A stretch of 45,808 nucleotides of DNA, taken from assembly GCF_002920615.1 (NCBI RefSeq), contig NZ_PQSU01000051.1:1-45808 (forward strand), in the 5' to 3' direction. Position 1 is the stretch's first letter; each line of letters starts with the position of its first letter. A program made the position numbers and the translations under genes. Below the pieces are notes generated by a model. The model had not been told where the DNA came from. It saw nothing but the letters and a program-made list of their open reading frames with translations, and did not search any database. This document shows, piece by piece, positions 26,125 to 33,589 of the stretch. The stretch is from Streptomyces sp. Ru62 (GTDB taxonomy: Bacteria; Actinomycetota; Actinomycetes; Streptomycetales; Streptomycetaceae).

Positions 26125-26143
26125 CCGTCGTCACACTCGACGG
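26125..26143. promoter_or_regulatory. Inverted repeat CCGTCG-N7-CGACGG upstream of hydrolase 3
   Basis: Perfect 6-bp arms separated by seven bases, 54 nt upstream of the hydrolase 3 ATG. It may be an operator for a nearby LysR or LAL; the arms are short, so chance is possible in GC-rich DNA. Confidence 0.3.
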
Positions 26144-26196
26144 CACACATTGCTTCCCACCCGAGCGGGAGGCAAGGCCCCGGCGAAGGATCCGAC

Positions 26197-27042
26197 ATGT
26201 ACATCGACGCACCGAACCACTTCGTCGACGCCGCCAACGGCGTCAGATACGCCTACCGGCGCTGCGGTCCCTCCGGTTCACAGCCGCCGCTGCTCATGCT
26301 CCCCCACTTCCGCGGCACGCTGGACAGCTGGGACCCGGCACTCGTCAACGCCCTGGCGACGGAACGCGACGTGATCGCCTTCGACAACGCCGGGGTCGGC
26401 CTGAGCACCGGCCGTACCCCCCGCACCATCGCGGAGACGGCCGTGGACACCCTGGCCTTCATGACCGCCATCGGGATACGGCAGGCGGACCTGCTGGGAT
26501 TCTCGATGGGGGGTTACACGGCCCAGGAACTGGCCCTGCTGCGCCCCGCCGCCGTCCGCCGCCTGGTGCTGGCGGCCACCGCCCCGCGCGGTGGCCCGGG
26601 CATATTCGGCTGGCTGGACGACGTCTTCGCGCGCGCGGACGTCGACCAGCCGAGCCTGGAGGACTACCTGTACACCTTCTTCAACCACACCGAGTCCAGT
26701 CAGCGCAGCGGGCTGGAGTTCCTGGGCAGGTACATCGAGCGGGAGCAGGACCGGGACCTGCCGGCCGGCCGAGCGGCCAGGCAGGCGCAGTACGAGGCGA
26801 TGACCGAGTGGGGCGTCCCGGATCACCGCGCCCTGCACAGGCTCTCCGCGATCAGGCAACCCGCGCTCGTGCTGCACGGGGACAACGACCTCGTCACCCC
26901 GCCCGGCGCGTCCCGTGTGCTCGCGGGCCTGCTGCCCGACGCACGGGTGAAGACCTACCCGGACTCCGGCCACGGCTTCCTGTTCCAGCACCACGAGGAG
27001 GTCGCGCGGGACGTGCTGGCCTTCCTGGCCGAAGCGCCCTGA
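26197..27042 (+). CDS. Alpha/beta-hydrolase 3
   Basis: A 281-residue alpha/beta-hydrolase with nucleophile elbow GFSMGG (Ser103), acid region HGDNDLVTPP and His region DSGHGF. It shares the N-terminal layout (NGVRYAYRR, LDSWDPALVNALATERDV) and SSQRSGLEFLGR block with hydrolases 1 and 2 but is more diverged. ATG 26197 follows AAGGA. It stands 141 nt after the SsgA-like gene and 102 nt before LAL 2 on the same strand. The reaction is not readable from sequence. Confidence 0.88.
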   Translation: MYIDAPNHFVDAANGVRYAYRRCGPSGSQPPLLMLPHFRGTLDSWDPALVNALATERDVIAFDNAGVGLSTGRTPRTIAETAVDTLAFMTAIGIRQADLLGFSMGGYTAQELALLRPAAVRRLVLAATAPRGGPGIFGWLDDVFARADVDQPSLEDYLYTFFNHTESSQRSGLEFLGRYIEREQDRDLPAGRAARQAQYEAMTEWGVPDHRALHRLSAIRQPALVLHGDNDLVTPPGASRVLAGLLPDARVKTYPDSGHGFLFQHHEEVARDVLAFLAEAP

Positions 27043-27058
27043 AACCCGGGCGATACCA

Positions 27059-27073
27059 GTCGACCGACAGATG
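27059..27073 (-). promoter_or_regulatory. Shared motif CATCWGTC-N4-GAC, site D
   Basis: On the minus strand this reads CATCTGTC-GGTC-GAC. It lies between hydrolase 3 and LAL 2, about 71 nt upstream of the LAL 2 start. Confidence 0.55.
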
Positions 27074-27144
27074 CGTCACCCGCCCGCCGGCAGCCACCAT
27101 AGGAGCGCCGTCAGGGGCAACCGCCCTCCGGCGTGGGAGGAACG

Positions 27145-29877
27145 TTGTCGCTGGTGGGCCGTACGTCCGAGTTGCATGCTCTGGAAGCACTGCTGGTCGA
27201 GGCGGAGAAAGAAGGAGCAGCGCTGCTGCTGCGGGGCGACCCCGGGGTGGGGAAGACCGCGCTGCTGGACGCCGTGACCGCCCACGCCCGGACGGGCGGA
27301 CTGCGTGTCCTCCAGGTCGTCGGGGTCGAGAGCGAACAGGAACTCGCGTTCTCCGCGCTGCACCAGCTCCTCTATCCGCTGTTCGACCACCTCGCGGGGC
27401 TCCCGGCCTTCCAGAGCGCCGTGCTGGAACAGGCGCTGTCCATCCGCGAGGGCTCGGCGCCGGGACGCTTCGCCATCTCGGCGGCGGCGCTGGCGCTCCT
27501 CCAGGCCGCGTCCCTGCGGCGGCCCCTGTGCGTGGTGGTCGACGACGTGCACTGGATCGACCGCTCCAGCGCCGAGGTGCTGACGTTCATCACCCGCAGG
27601 CTCACAAGTTGCCGGGCGGCCTTCGTCATGACCGCGCGGAGCGGAGCACACGGCTTCCTCGACCCCACGGGCCTGCGCGTGCTCGACGTCGGCCCGCTGC
27701 CGGCCCCCGACGCGCTGGTGCTGCTCGACAGCCGTCACCCGGGGCTGGCCGAGGCGACCAGGCGGCGCCTGCTGGACGAGTCCGAAGGCAATCCGCTCGC
27801 CCTGGTGGAGCTGCCGAGCCAGCTCACCGACGCCCAGCGGGACGGCGTGGAGACCCTGCCGACGAACCTGCCGCTGAACAGCCGGCTGGAGAGCGTGTTC
27901 GCCGACCGCGTCCGGCAGCTCGGCTCCGTCACACGTTTCGCCCTGTTGCTGACGGCCCTGGACGGAGAGCGCCCCGGCAATCTGGGGGACATCCGGGCGG
28001 CCTTCGGGGCGGGGGGCGAGCAGTGGGACGACGGCCTGCTGGAGACGGGCGAGCGCACCGGACTGGTCCGTGTCGACCACGTCGCGGAGCAGGTCACCTT
28101 CCGGCATCCCCTGGTCCGCTCCTGTGTGGTGCACATGTCCCCGGCCGGACGCCGCAGAGCCGCGCACCGCGCGCTGGCCGAGGTCCTGAAGGCGGAGCCG
28201 GAGCGGCGTGCCCTGCATCTCGCCCATGCCGCGGACGACCCCGACGAGGCGGTCGCCGTCGAACTCACCGGCGCCGCGGAGCGGGCCATGGCCCGTGGCG
28301 GCGCCGCGGAGGCCGCCACGGCGTACCGCCGTGCCGCCGAACTCAGCCAGGACTCCATCGAACGCGTCCGCCGCCTGGAGCAGGCCGCGTTCGCCGCCGG
28401 CATCGCCGGTCTCCTGGGAACGGCCCACGAACTGGCCGGCCAGACCACGGAGTCGCTGCGGGGCGCGGCAGCCGCGGGATACGTGCAGTTCCACCGGGAG
28501 GGCGACATCGACGCGGTCTACCGCATCCTGCCCCCCGCGATGGAGGCGGCGCGCGGAAGCACCGCCCCGAAGGACGCGGACGCGTTCGACGACGCGTTCT
28601 ACGTCCTGCTCAACGCGGCGGTGTGGGGAGGCCGCGCGGAACTGTGGCCGCCCGTGTACCGCGCGCTCGACCGGATCTCCGAGTCCGCGCGCATGTGCTT
28701 CGACAGCGTCGCCGATCCGGCGCGGACCGCTCATGACGTGCGGGAACGGCTGGACCGGGCGACGGCCGCGCTGTCCCCCGAGACGCCCCTGTGGCGCGTC
28801 ACCTGGCTGATCTACACGGCCATGTATCTCGACTGCTTCACGTACTACGACGGTGTGTGGCGGGAGGCCGTCGGGCACAGCGCGTACGACAGCCTGCGCT
28901 TCGGCGTGGTGGCCAGGACCCACGAGGCGTTCATGCGGGGTGAGTGGGACAAGGTCCAGGCGATCACGTCCCAGGGCTTCGCGGACGCCACCGAGCACGA
29001 GTACCACCTCATCCACATCATCTTCACGTACGGACTGGCCATGGTCGCGTCCGGCCGCGGGGACGAGGAAGCGCTGCGCCGGCACTGCGACACGATCACC
29101 GCGTGGGCCCAGCCGCGACGCATGCAGCTGCTGATGTCCACGGTGAACGAGACCTGGGCCCGCGCCGCGGTCGGCCGCGGGGACTTCGAGGAGGCCTACC
29201 TGCTGACCTCCGCGTTGACCCCGCCGGGAGAACTGCCCTCGCACTTCCCGCACTTCTCGCGCGTGTTCCTGGACCTGGTGGAGTCGGCGATGCGCACCGG
29301 CCGGACCGAGGCGGCCCGCGCACACGTCGAGGCGGGCCGGCAGGCGCGTCTGGACGCCATCTCGCCGCACCACGCGGCCATCCTCGCCGCCGCCGCCGCC
29401 GCGGTCGCCGCGCCCGACGAGGAGGCGGGCGCACTGTACGAGGCGGCCCTCGCGGTGCCGGACGCCTCCCTGTGGCCCTTCGAACACGCCCGGGTCCGGC
29501 TGTGGTACGGCGAGTGGCTCCGCCGACGCCGGGAGTACACGGCCGCGCGCGTCCAGTTGAGCCTGGCGCTGGAAGTGTTCGAGCAGCAGTTGAAGGCCCC
29601 GCTGTGGGCGCAGCGCGCACGGGACGAACTGCGCGCGGCCGGCGTGGGCGTCGGGATCGCGGACGCCAGGACCGGTGTGAAGATGAGCGCGCAGGAGCGC
29701 CGTATCGCGGAACTCGCGGCGAGCGGCCTGTCCAACAAGGAGATCGGCCGGCAGCTCAACATCTCGCCCCGCACCGCCGGCGCCCACCTCTACCGGGTGT
29801 TCCCCAAGCTGGGCATCACCTCTCGCGCCGCCCTGCGCGACGCGCTCAAGGCCTTCGACGAAGCCAACGGTATGTGA
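27145..29877 (+). CDS. LAL-type LuxR regulator 2
   Basis: A 910-residue LAL. It opens with SLVGRTSELHALEALL, has Walker A GDPGVGKT (about 31-38), Walker B CVVVDDVHWID, a long helical middle and a C-terminal LuxR HTH (SAQERRIAELAASGLSNKEI, SPRTAGAHLYRVFPKLGI). I favour TTG 27145 because a GGGAGG lies just before it and family members begin near the LVGR block; GTG 27133 is an in-frame alternative but has no ribosome-binding site. Site D of the shared motif lies upstream. Its 3' end overlaps a convergent hypothetical gene by 88 nt. Confidence 0.9.
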   Translation: MSLVGRTSELHALEALLVEAEKEGAALLLRGDPGVGKTALLDAVTAHARTGGLRVLQVVGVESEQELAFSALHQLLYPLFDHLAGLPAFQSAVLEQALSIREGSAPGRFAISAAALALLQAASLRRPLCVVVDDVHWIDRSSAEVLTFITRRLTSCRAAFVMTARSGAHGFLDPTGLRVLDVGPLPAPDALVLLDSRHPGLAEATRRRLLDESEGNPLALVELPSQLTDAQRDGVETLPTNLPLNSRLESVFADRVRQLGSVTRFALLLTALDGERPGNLGDIRAAFGAGGEQWDDGLLETGERTGLVRVDHVAEQVTFRHPLVRSCVVHMSPAGRRRAAHRALAEVLKAEPERRALHLAHAADDPDEAVAVELTGAAERAMARGGAAEAATAYRRAAELSQDSIERVRRLEQAAFAAGIAGLLGTAHELAGQTTESLRGAAAAGYVQFHREGDIDAVYRILPPAMEAARGSTAPKDADAFDDAFYVLLNAAVWGGRAELWPPVYRALDRISESARMCFDSVADPARTAHDVRERLDRATAALSPETPLWRVTWLIYTAMYLDCFTYYDGVWREAVGHSAYDSLRFGVVARTHEAFMRGEWDKVQAITSQGFADATEHEYHLIHIIFTYGLAMVASGRGDEEALRRHCDTITAWAQPRRMQLLMSTVNETWARAAVGRGDFEEAYLLTSALTPPGELPSHFPHFSRVFLDLVESAMRTGRTEAARAHVEAGRQARLDAISPHHAAILAAAAAAVAAPDEEAGALYEAALAVPDASLWPFEHARVRLWYGEWLRRRREYTAARVQLSLALEVFEQQLKAPLWAQRARDELRAAGVGVGIADARTGVKMSAQERRIAELAASGLSNKEIGRQLNISPRTAGAHLYRVFPKLGITSRAALRDALKAFDEANGM

Positions 29878-30356
29878 CGGCCGCGCCGCCGGCGGTCCCG
29901 GACCAGGGCGGGGGCGCGTGACACCGTGCTCGGGACCCCGGGCACGCCCGGACAGGGCGTCACCGCGAGCCCGAGTACGCGCGGGTCCAGGGCCTCCACC
30001 CAGCCGTGCCGCACGCTCCAGCCGCACACCCGGGTACCGGCCGCCACGGTCCTGGCCACCAGAACGGCACAGCGGACCCCCTCGTCCGACAGCGCCGACG
30101 CGAGCAAGGCCCGTACCTCCGCCAGCTCGCCCGCCGGCTCCGGGCCGGCGGCTCCGGGCCGGCCGGCACAGCCCTCGGCCACGGCGCCCTCGGCCCGGTC
30201 GAGGGCGCCGTCGCCCCACTCGACCACCAGGTCGAGGCGGTGGTGCCCGGGGCCGAGGGCCGTGGGCAGGGCCGCGCAGATCGCGCCGGCGTCCGCCGTC
30301 GCACGAGCGAGCACGACGGACCGGTGTGCCGACCGGGCGAACCTCCGCAGGAACAT
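29790..30356 (-). CDS. Hypothetical protein, convergent overlap with LAL 2
   Basis: A 188-residue frame starting at ATG 30356 with GGAGG eight bases upstream. Codons from 30356 down to about 29950 are almost all G/C-ending, as in true genes here, which argues for real coding. The sequence (for example CAALPTALGPGHHRLDLVVEWGD, given here in two parts CAALPTALGPGHH and RLDLVVEWGD) matches no family I know. It has no signal peptide or membrane segment. The last 30 residues come from the antisense of the LAL 2 HTH and may be a run-on after loss of the original stop. It is divergent from the DUF302 gene. Confidence 0.5.
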   Translation of the reverse strand: MFLRRFARSAHRSVVLARATADAGAICAALPTALGPGHHRLDLVVEWGDGALDRAEGAVAEGCAGRPGAAGPEPAGELAEVRALLASALSDEGVRCAVLVARTVAAGTRVCGWSVRHGWVEALDPRVLGLAVTPCPGVPGVPSTVSRAPALVRDRRRRGRHIPLASSKALSASRRAAREVMPSLGNTR

Positions 30357-30557
30357 ATCGGCCCCTCCGCACGACGATCGCTGACGAATGGCGGACTCCC
30401 CCAGGATGAGGGGCACTTGTGGATTCTTTGTGGGGCGGTTGCCCGATGGGGCAGCAACGGGGCGCCGGGCCGCCCGTTGGACACGTGTGCCGAGTGCGCC
30501 GGCGACCGCGCCGTTATGGTCGACCTCGATCCCACCGCGCACCAGCCAGGAGGCGAA

Positions 30558-31064
30558 ATGAGTACGTTCCCCGTGCGGCGTCTGGACGTGGCCGTGCCGT
30601 CCCTGTCCGACTTCCGGCAGAGCTACGAGGCCGCGGTACCGCCAGTGCCGGAGGAGGAGCTGGAGTCGCTGATCCGCCGGGAAGCCTCCTGGCCGGAGAT
30701 CACCGCGCTCATCGACGCGGCGGCCCCGCACGGTTTCATGATCTTCGAGAAGAACGCGGCCCACCCCGTCTTCCGCCGCGCCGGACACCAGGCCATCTGC
30801 TTCTGGTACTTGATGGGCAACCACACGATCGCGGAGCGCATGTACCGCCACGACCCGCGGACGATGCTCTACGCGCCGCTGCGCACCGCGATCTGGCAGG
30901 ACGAGGCCGGAGCGGCCTGGTTCAGCGTGGACCAGCCCAGTACCCACTTCGCCGGACTCGGCATCCCGGAGGTGACGGAGGTCGGCGTCGAGCTCGACCG
31001 GAAGCTCGCCGCCCTCCTCGACTTCCTCGGTACGGACGTACCGGACGCACTGCTTCGGAGCTGA
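30558..31064 (+). CDS. DUF302 domain-containing protein
   Basis: A 168-residue soluble protein. The DUF302 fold is recognisable in the C-terminal two-thirds: HGFMIFEKNAAHPVFRRAG, then FWYLMGNHTIAERMYRHDPRTMLYAPLRTAIW with conserved Tyr and Pro, then VDQPSTHFAGLGIPEVTEVG. DUF302 proteins are small, often stress- or redox-associated, with no agreed reaction. ATG 30558 follows CCAGGAGG. The gene begins a plus-strand run of stress-type genes. Confidence 0.75.
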   Translation: MSTFPVRRLDVAVPSLSDFRQSYEAAVPPVPEEELESLIRREASWPEITALIDAAAPHGFMIFEKNAAHPVFRRAGHQAICFWYLMGNHTIAERMYRHDPRTMLYAPLRTAIWQDEAGAAWFSVDQPSTHFAGLGIPEVTEVGVELDRKLAALLDFLGTDVPDALLRS

Positions 31065-31163
31065 CCCGGCCCGGCACCTTCGGAGAACACCGGCCTCGGA
31101 CTCCGTCGCGCACACGTCCAGGCCCACCGACCGTGACACACGTATCTGTACAGCGAGCTTCTT

Positions 31164-31169
31164 GGGTAT
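31164..31169 (+). promoter_or_regulatory. Possible SigB-type -10 element (GGGTAT)
   Basis: GGGTAT matches the stress sigma factor -10 consensus and stands about 184 nt upstream of the DUF1269 gene. The -35 side (GTAC, 12 bases upstream) is a poor match to GTTT, so this is tentative. Confidence 0.25.
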
Positions 31170-31352
31170 GCTGTCCAGCGATCCCGGCCGCGTACATGTC
31201 CTTCCCTGCGTGCCGCCGGCGGACCGCGACGGAACGGTGCCGGGCCGCGGCCCCCGGCGCGTACCGGCCCGCCTCTTCCCCCGCGTGATCACGCACGACG
31301 CCTTCCGCGCTGTCGTCGTCCGCGGTGATCCAGCCCCTCGAAAGGAGCCCCC

Positions 31353-31838
31353 GTGGCCACTCTCACCGTCTGGAAGTTCCCCACCCCCGACGGCGCCGAC
31401 CGCGTCGAGGAGACCCTGCTGTCCCTGCAGAAGCAGGGGCTCGTCCAGGTCCACGACGCAGCGATCGTCACCTGGCCGGAGGGTCGCAAGCAGCCCAGGA
31501 CCAAACAGCTCTACAACCTCACCGCCGCGGGCGCGCTGTCCGGCACCTTCTGGGGCCTGCTGTTCGGCCTGATCTTCTTCGTGCCGCTGCTCGGCGCCGC
31601 CGTGGGCGCCCTCAGCGGCGCGCTGGGCGGCTCGCTGGCCGACGTCGGCATCGACGACGGCTTCATCGAGAGCGTCCGGGGTGAGGTGAAGCAGGGCACG
31701 TCCGCCCTGTTCCTGCTCACCTCCGACGCGGTCGTGGACCGCGTCCACGAGGCGTTGCCCCACGGCACCGCCCGGCTGATCCACAGCAACCTGTCCGCGC
31801 AGGACGAGGCCACGCTGCGCGAGGTCTTCGAGGCGTAG
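31353..31838 (+). CDS. DUF1269 family membrane protein
   Basis: A 161-residue protein. The N-terminal soluble part (TVWKFPTPDGADRVEETLLSL) is followed by a glycine-rich hydrophobic stretch at about 65-95 (GLLFGLIFFVPLLGAAVGALSG, spanning two helices). The C-terminal domain has TSALFLLTSDAVVDRV. This is the DUF1269 pattern, usually stress-linked with glycine-zipper membrane segments. GTG 31353 follows AAAGGAG. A hairpin terminator follows ten bases after the stop. Confidence 0.85.
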   Translation: MATLTVWKFPTPDGADRVEETLLSLQKQGLVQVHDAAIVTWPEGRKQPRTKQLYNLTAAGALSGTFWGLLFGLIFFVPLLGAAVGALSGALGGSLADVGIDDGFIESVRGEVKQGTSALFLLTSDAVVDRVHEALPHGTARLIHSNLSAQDEATLREVFEA

Positions 31839-31847
31839 CCCGGGCCG

Positions 31848-31877
31848 GGGAGGCCGGGGCTCGTCCCCCGGCCTCCC
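31848..31877 (+). terminator. Terminator after the DUF1269 gene
   Basis: 31848-31859 pairs perfectly with 31866-31877 around a six-base loop. The remaining 31878-32125 shows no gene. Confidence 0.8.
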
Positions 31878-32125
31878 GCCGCGTCGGGGCCGGGTGCCGG
31901 TTCCCCGGCGACGCGGCCTGCCGCACTTCGCCCACGCCGGGCGTCACCGGTTCCATCGACCCAGGCGACTTCGACACCTCGGACACGTCCATCGTGCGAC
32001 CGTCGTCGATGCCCGGTGGGACGGGACCGACAGGCGCCCGTGTCGCCGTCGGTCCTCCGGGCGTGCCCCGCTTGTCGCGGACGGCCCCGGACGCCCGGCT
32101 CCCTCCCGATCCTGGAACGACGGCC

Positions 32126-32647
32126 ATGACGACACCCGCGCCGCACGGGACACCGCCGCAGCCGCGGCACCATCTCCACGTCCAGACCCTGGTGACCCGG
32201 CACCGCGCCGCCCTGGTCACCTATGCCGAGAAACTGCTGTCGGACCGTCACCTGGCCGAGGACATCGTGCAGGAAGCCTTCGTCCGCGCCTGGCGTCACA
32301 CCGACGAGCTGCGCGACGGACCGGGCTCCACGCGCGGCTGGCTCCTCAAGGTGACCCGCAACCTGATCATCGACCGGTCCCGCAGCGCGCTCGTCCGCCA
32401 CGAGAGCGTCACCGACCAGATGGGCGACGTTCCGCAACGCGACCACGCCGGGCGCGTGCTGGCCGCCATGGAGGCCCAGGGCCTGCTGCGGAGCCTGAGC
32501 GACGAGCACCGGGAGGTGCTCGTCCACACCTGTATGTACGGCTTCACCGTGCACGAGACCGCGCGGCGCCTCGGCATACCCGCCGGAACGGTCAAGTCCC
32601 GCCGGCATTACGCGCTGTACGCGCTACGACACCGCGCCGGGGCGTAG
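32126..32647 (+). CDS. ECF-type RNA polymerase sigma factor
   Basis: A 173-residue sigma-70 family protein. Region 2 (about 20-85) contains YAEKLLSDRHLAEDIVQEAFVRAW and the RGWLLKVTRNLIIDRSR block; region 4 (about 115-168) contains LSDEHREVLVHTCMYGFTVHE and RLGIPAGTVKSRRHYAL. The linker is short and there is no N-terminal extension, as in group IV sigma factors. ATG 32126 gives the usual length though its ribosome-binding site is weak; GTG 31994 would add 44 low-complexity residues. The next gene is a convergent metallo-hydrolase, so no cognate anti-sigma factor adjoins. Confidence 0.87.
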   Translation: MTTPAPHGTPPQPRHHLHVQTLVTRHRAALVTYAEKLLSDRHLAEDIVQEAFVRAWRHTDELRDGPGSTRGWLLKVTRNLIIDRSRSALVRHESVTDQMGDVPQRDHAGRVLAAMEAQGLLRSLSDEHREVLVHTCMYGFTVHETARRLGIPAGTVKSRRHYALYALRHRAGA

Positions 32648-32811
32648 CAGACCCGCGCCGCGCTCCGCCGGAAGGACGGCGGCCGGCGCACATGACTGCG
32701 TGCGCGTCACCGGCCGGGCGCCCTCCGTGTCATCGGACCTCGTGGAACCCTCGTGGCCACGGACGTGACCCCGCGCCGACGGACGTCCTCGGCAGGAGGC
32801 GCCGCCCGGCC

Positions 32812-33576
32812 TCACCGTACGGCGTGCTCCCGGGCGCGTGCGGCGGCCCGCCCGACGCTTCCCCGGTGCGCCGGCCCGTGCCCCGGCAGGATGACGTCGG
32901 CGTCGATCCCCTCCAGCACGTCCAGGGAGCGCAGGGCCCCGGACCGGTCGGTGTCGAACATGGCGGGAAGCAGCTGGGGGCCGTCGGTCCGGGACGTCGG
33001 ATGGGCGGTGACCAGGGCGTCACCGCTGATCAGAATGCCGCTGCCGGCCAGCAGATAGGCGCAGTGCCCTTCCGTGTGCCCCGGTGTGTGCACCGGCTCC
33101 GGCGCGCCCGGCAGATCCAGCGGGCCCGGCGCGGGAAACGGCGCGGGCTCGGCGACCGGCACATGTGCGGTGCCCCCGGCCCGGATGGCGTGGACGGCCC
33201 AGGGCAGCACACCCGGGCGCCAGGCCTGCGTCAGCACCTGCCCGACGGAGACCTGGTGCAGGTACTCCCGCCGCGCGTGCGGGACTTCCTCCTCGTGCAT
33301 CAGGACCGGTGTGCCGTACGCGAGCCGCAGGCGCTCCGCGGCGCCGATGTGGTCGTTGTGGGCGTGCGTCACCAGGATCGCGCGCACGGCCTCCGGCTTC
33401 AGACCCAGGACGTCCAGGGAGGCCAGCAGCAGGTCGTGGTCGTTCGGGTATCCGCTGTCCACCAGAGTGGCCTCGGCACCGTCCTTGACGATCACCCAGT
33501 TGGTGTTGCTGCCCGACACCAGGTGGACATCGTGGCCGATGTGGACGACGTCGCCGTCGCGCAGTCGCTTGCTCAT
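32812..33576 (-). CDS. Metallo-beta-lactamase fold hydrolase
   Basis: A 254-residue MBL-fold protein. Metal ligands lie in THAHNDHIGA (His71, His73, Asp75, His76), in PGHTEGH, in SGDALV and in LPGHGP, the full set expected for a two-metal site. The family includes glyoxalase II-like thioesterases, lactonases and flavo-diiron partners. ATG 33576 is the start nearest to the upstream gene, 13 nt after its stop, so it is probably co-transcribed with the cNMP-domain flavoprotein and may act in thiol or sulfur redox chemistry. Substrate unknown. Confidence 0.87.
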   Translation of the reverse strand: MSKRLRDGDVVHIGHDVHLVSGSNTNWVIVKDGAEATLVDSGYPNDHDLLLASLDVLGLKPEAVRAILVTHAHNDHIGAAERLRLAYGTPVLMHEEEVPHARREYLHQVSVGQVLTQAWRPGVLPWAVHAIRAGGTAHVPVAEPAPFPAPGPLDLPGAPEPVHTPGHTEGHCAYLLAGSGILISGDALVTAHPTSRTDGPQLLPAMFDTDRSGALRSLDVLEGIDADVILPGHGPAHRGSVGRAAARAREHAVR

Positions 33577-33589
33577 GAACGTTCCCGTC

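Noticed and set aside
25710..30372. Very long overlapping frames (1008 codons plus strand, 1098 codons minus strand) across hydrolase 3 and LAL 2
   Set aside because: They are shadows of recognised genes and carry no domain signal.
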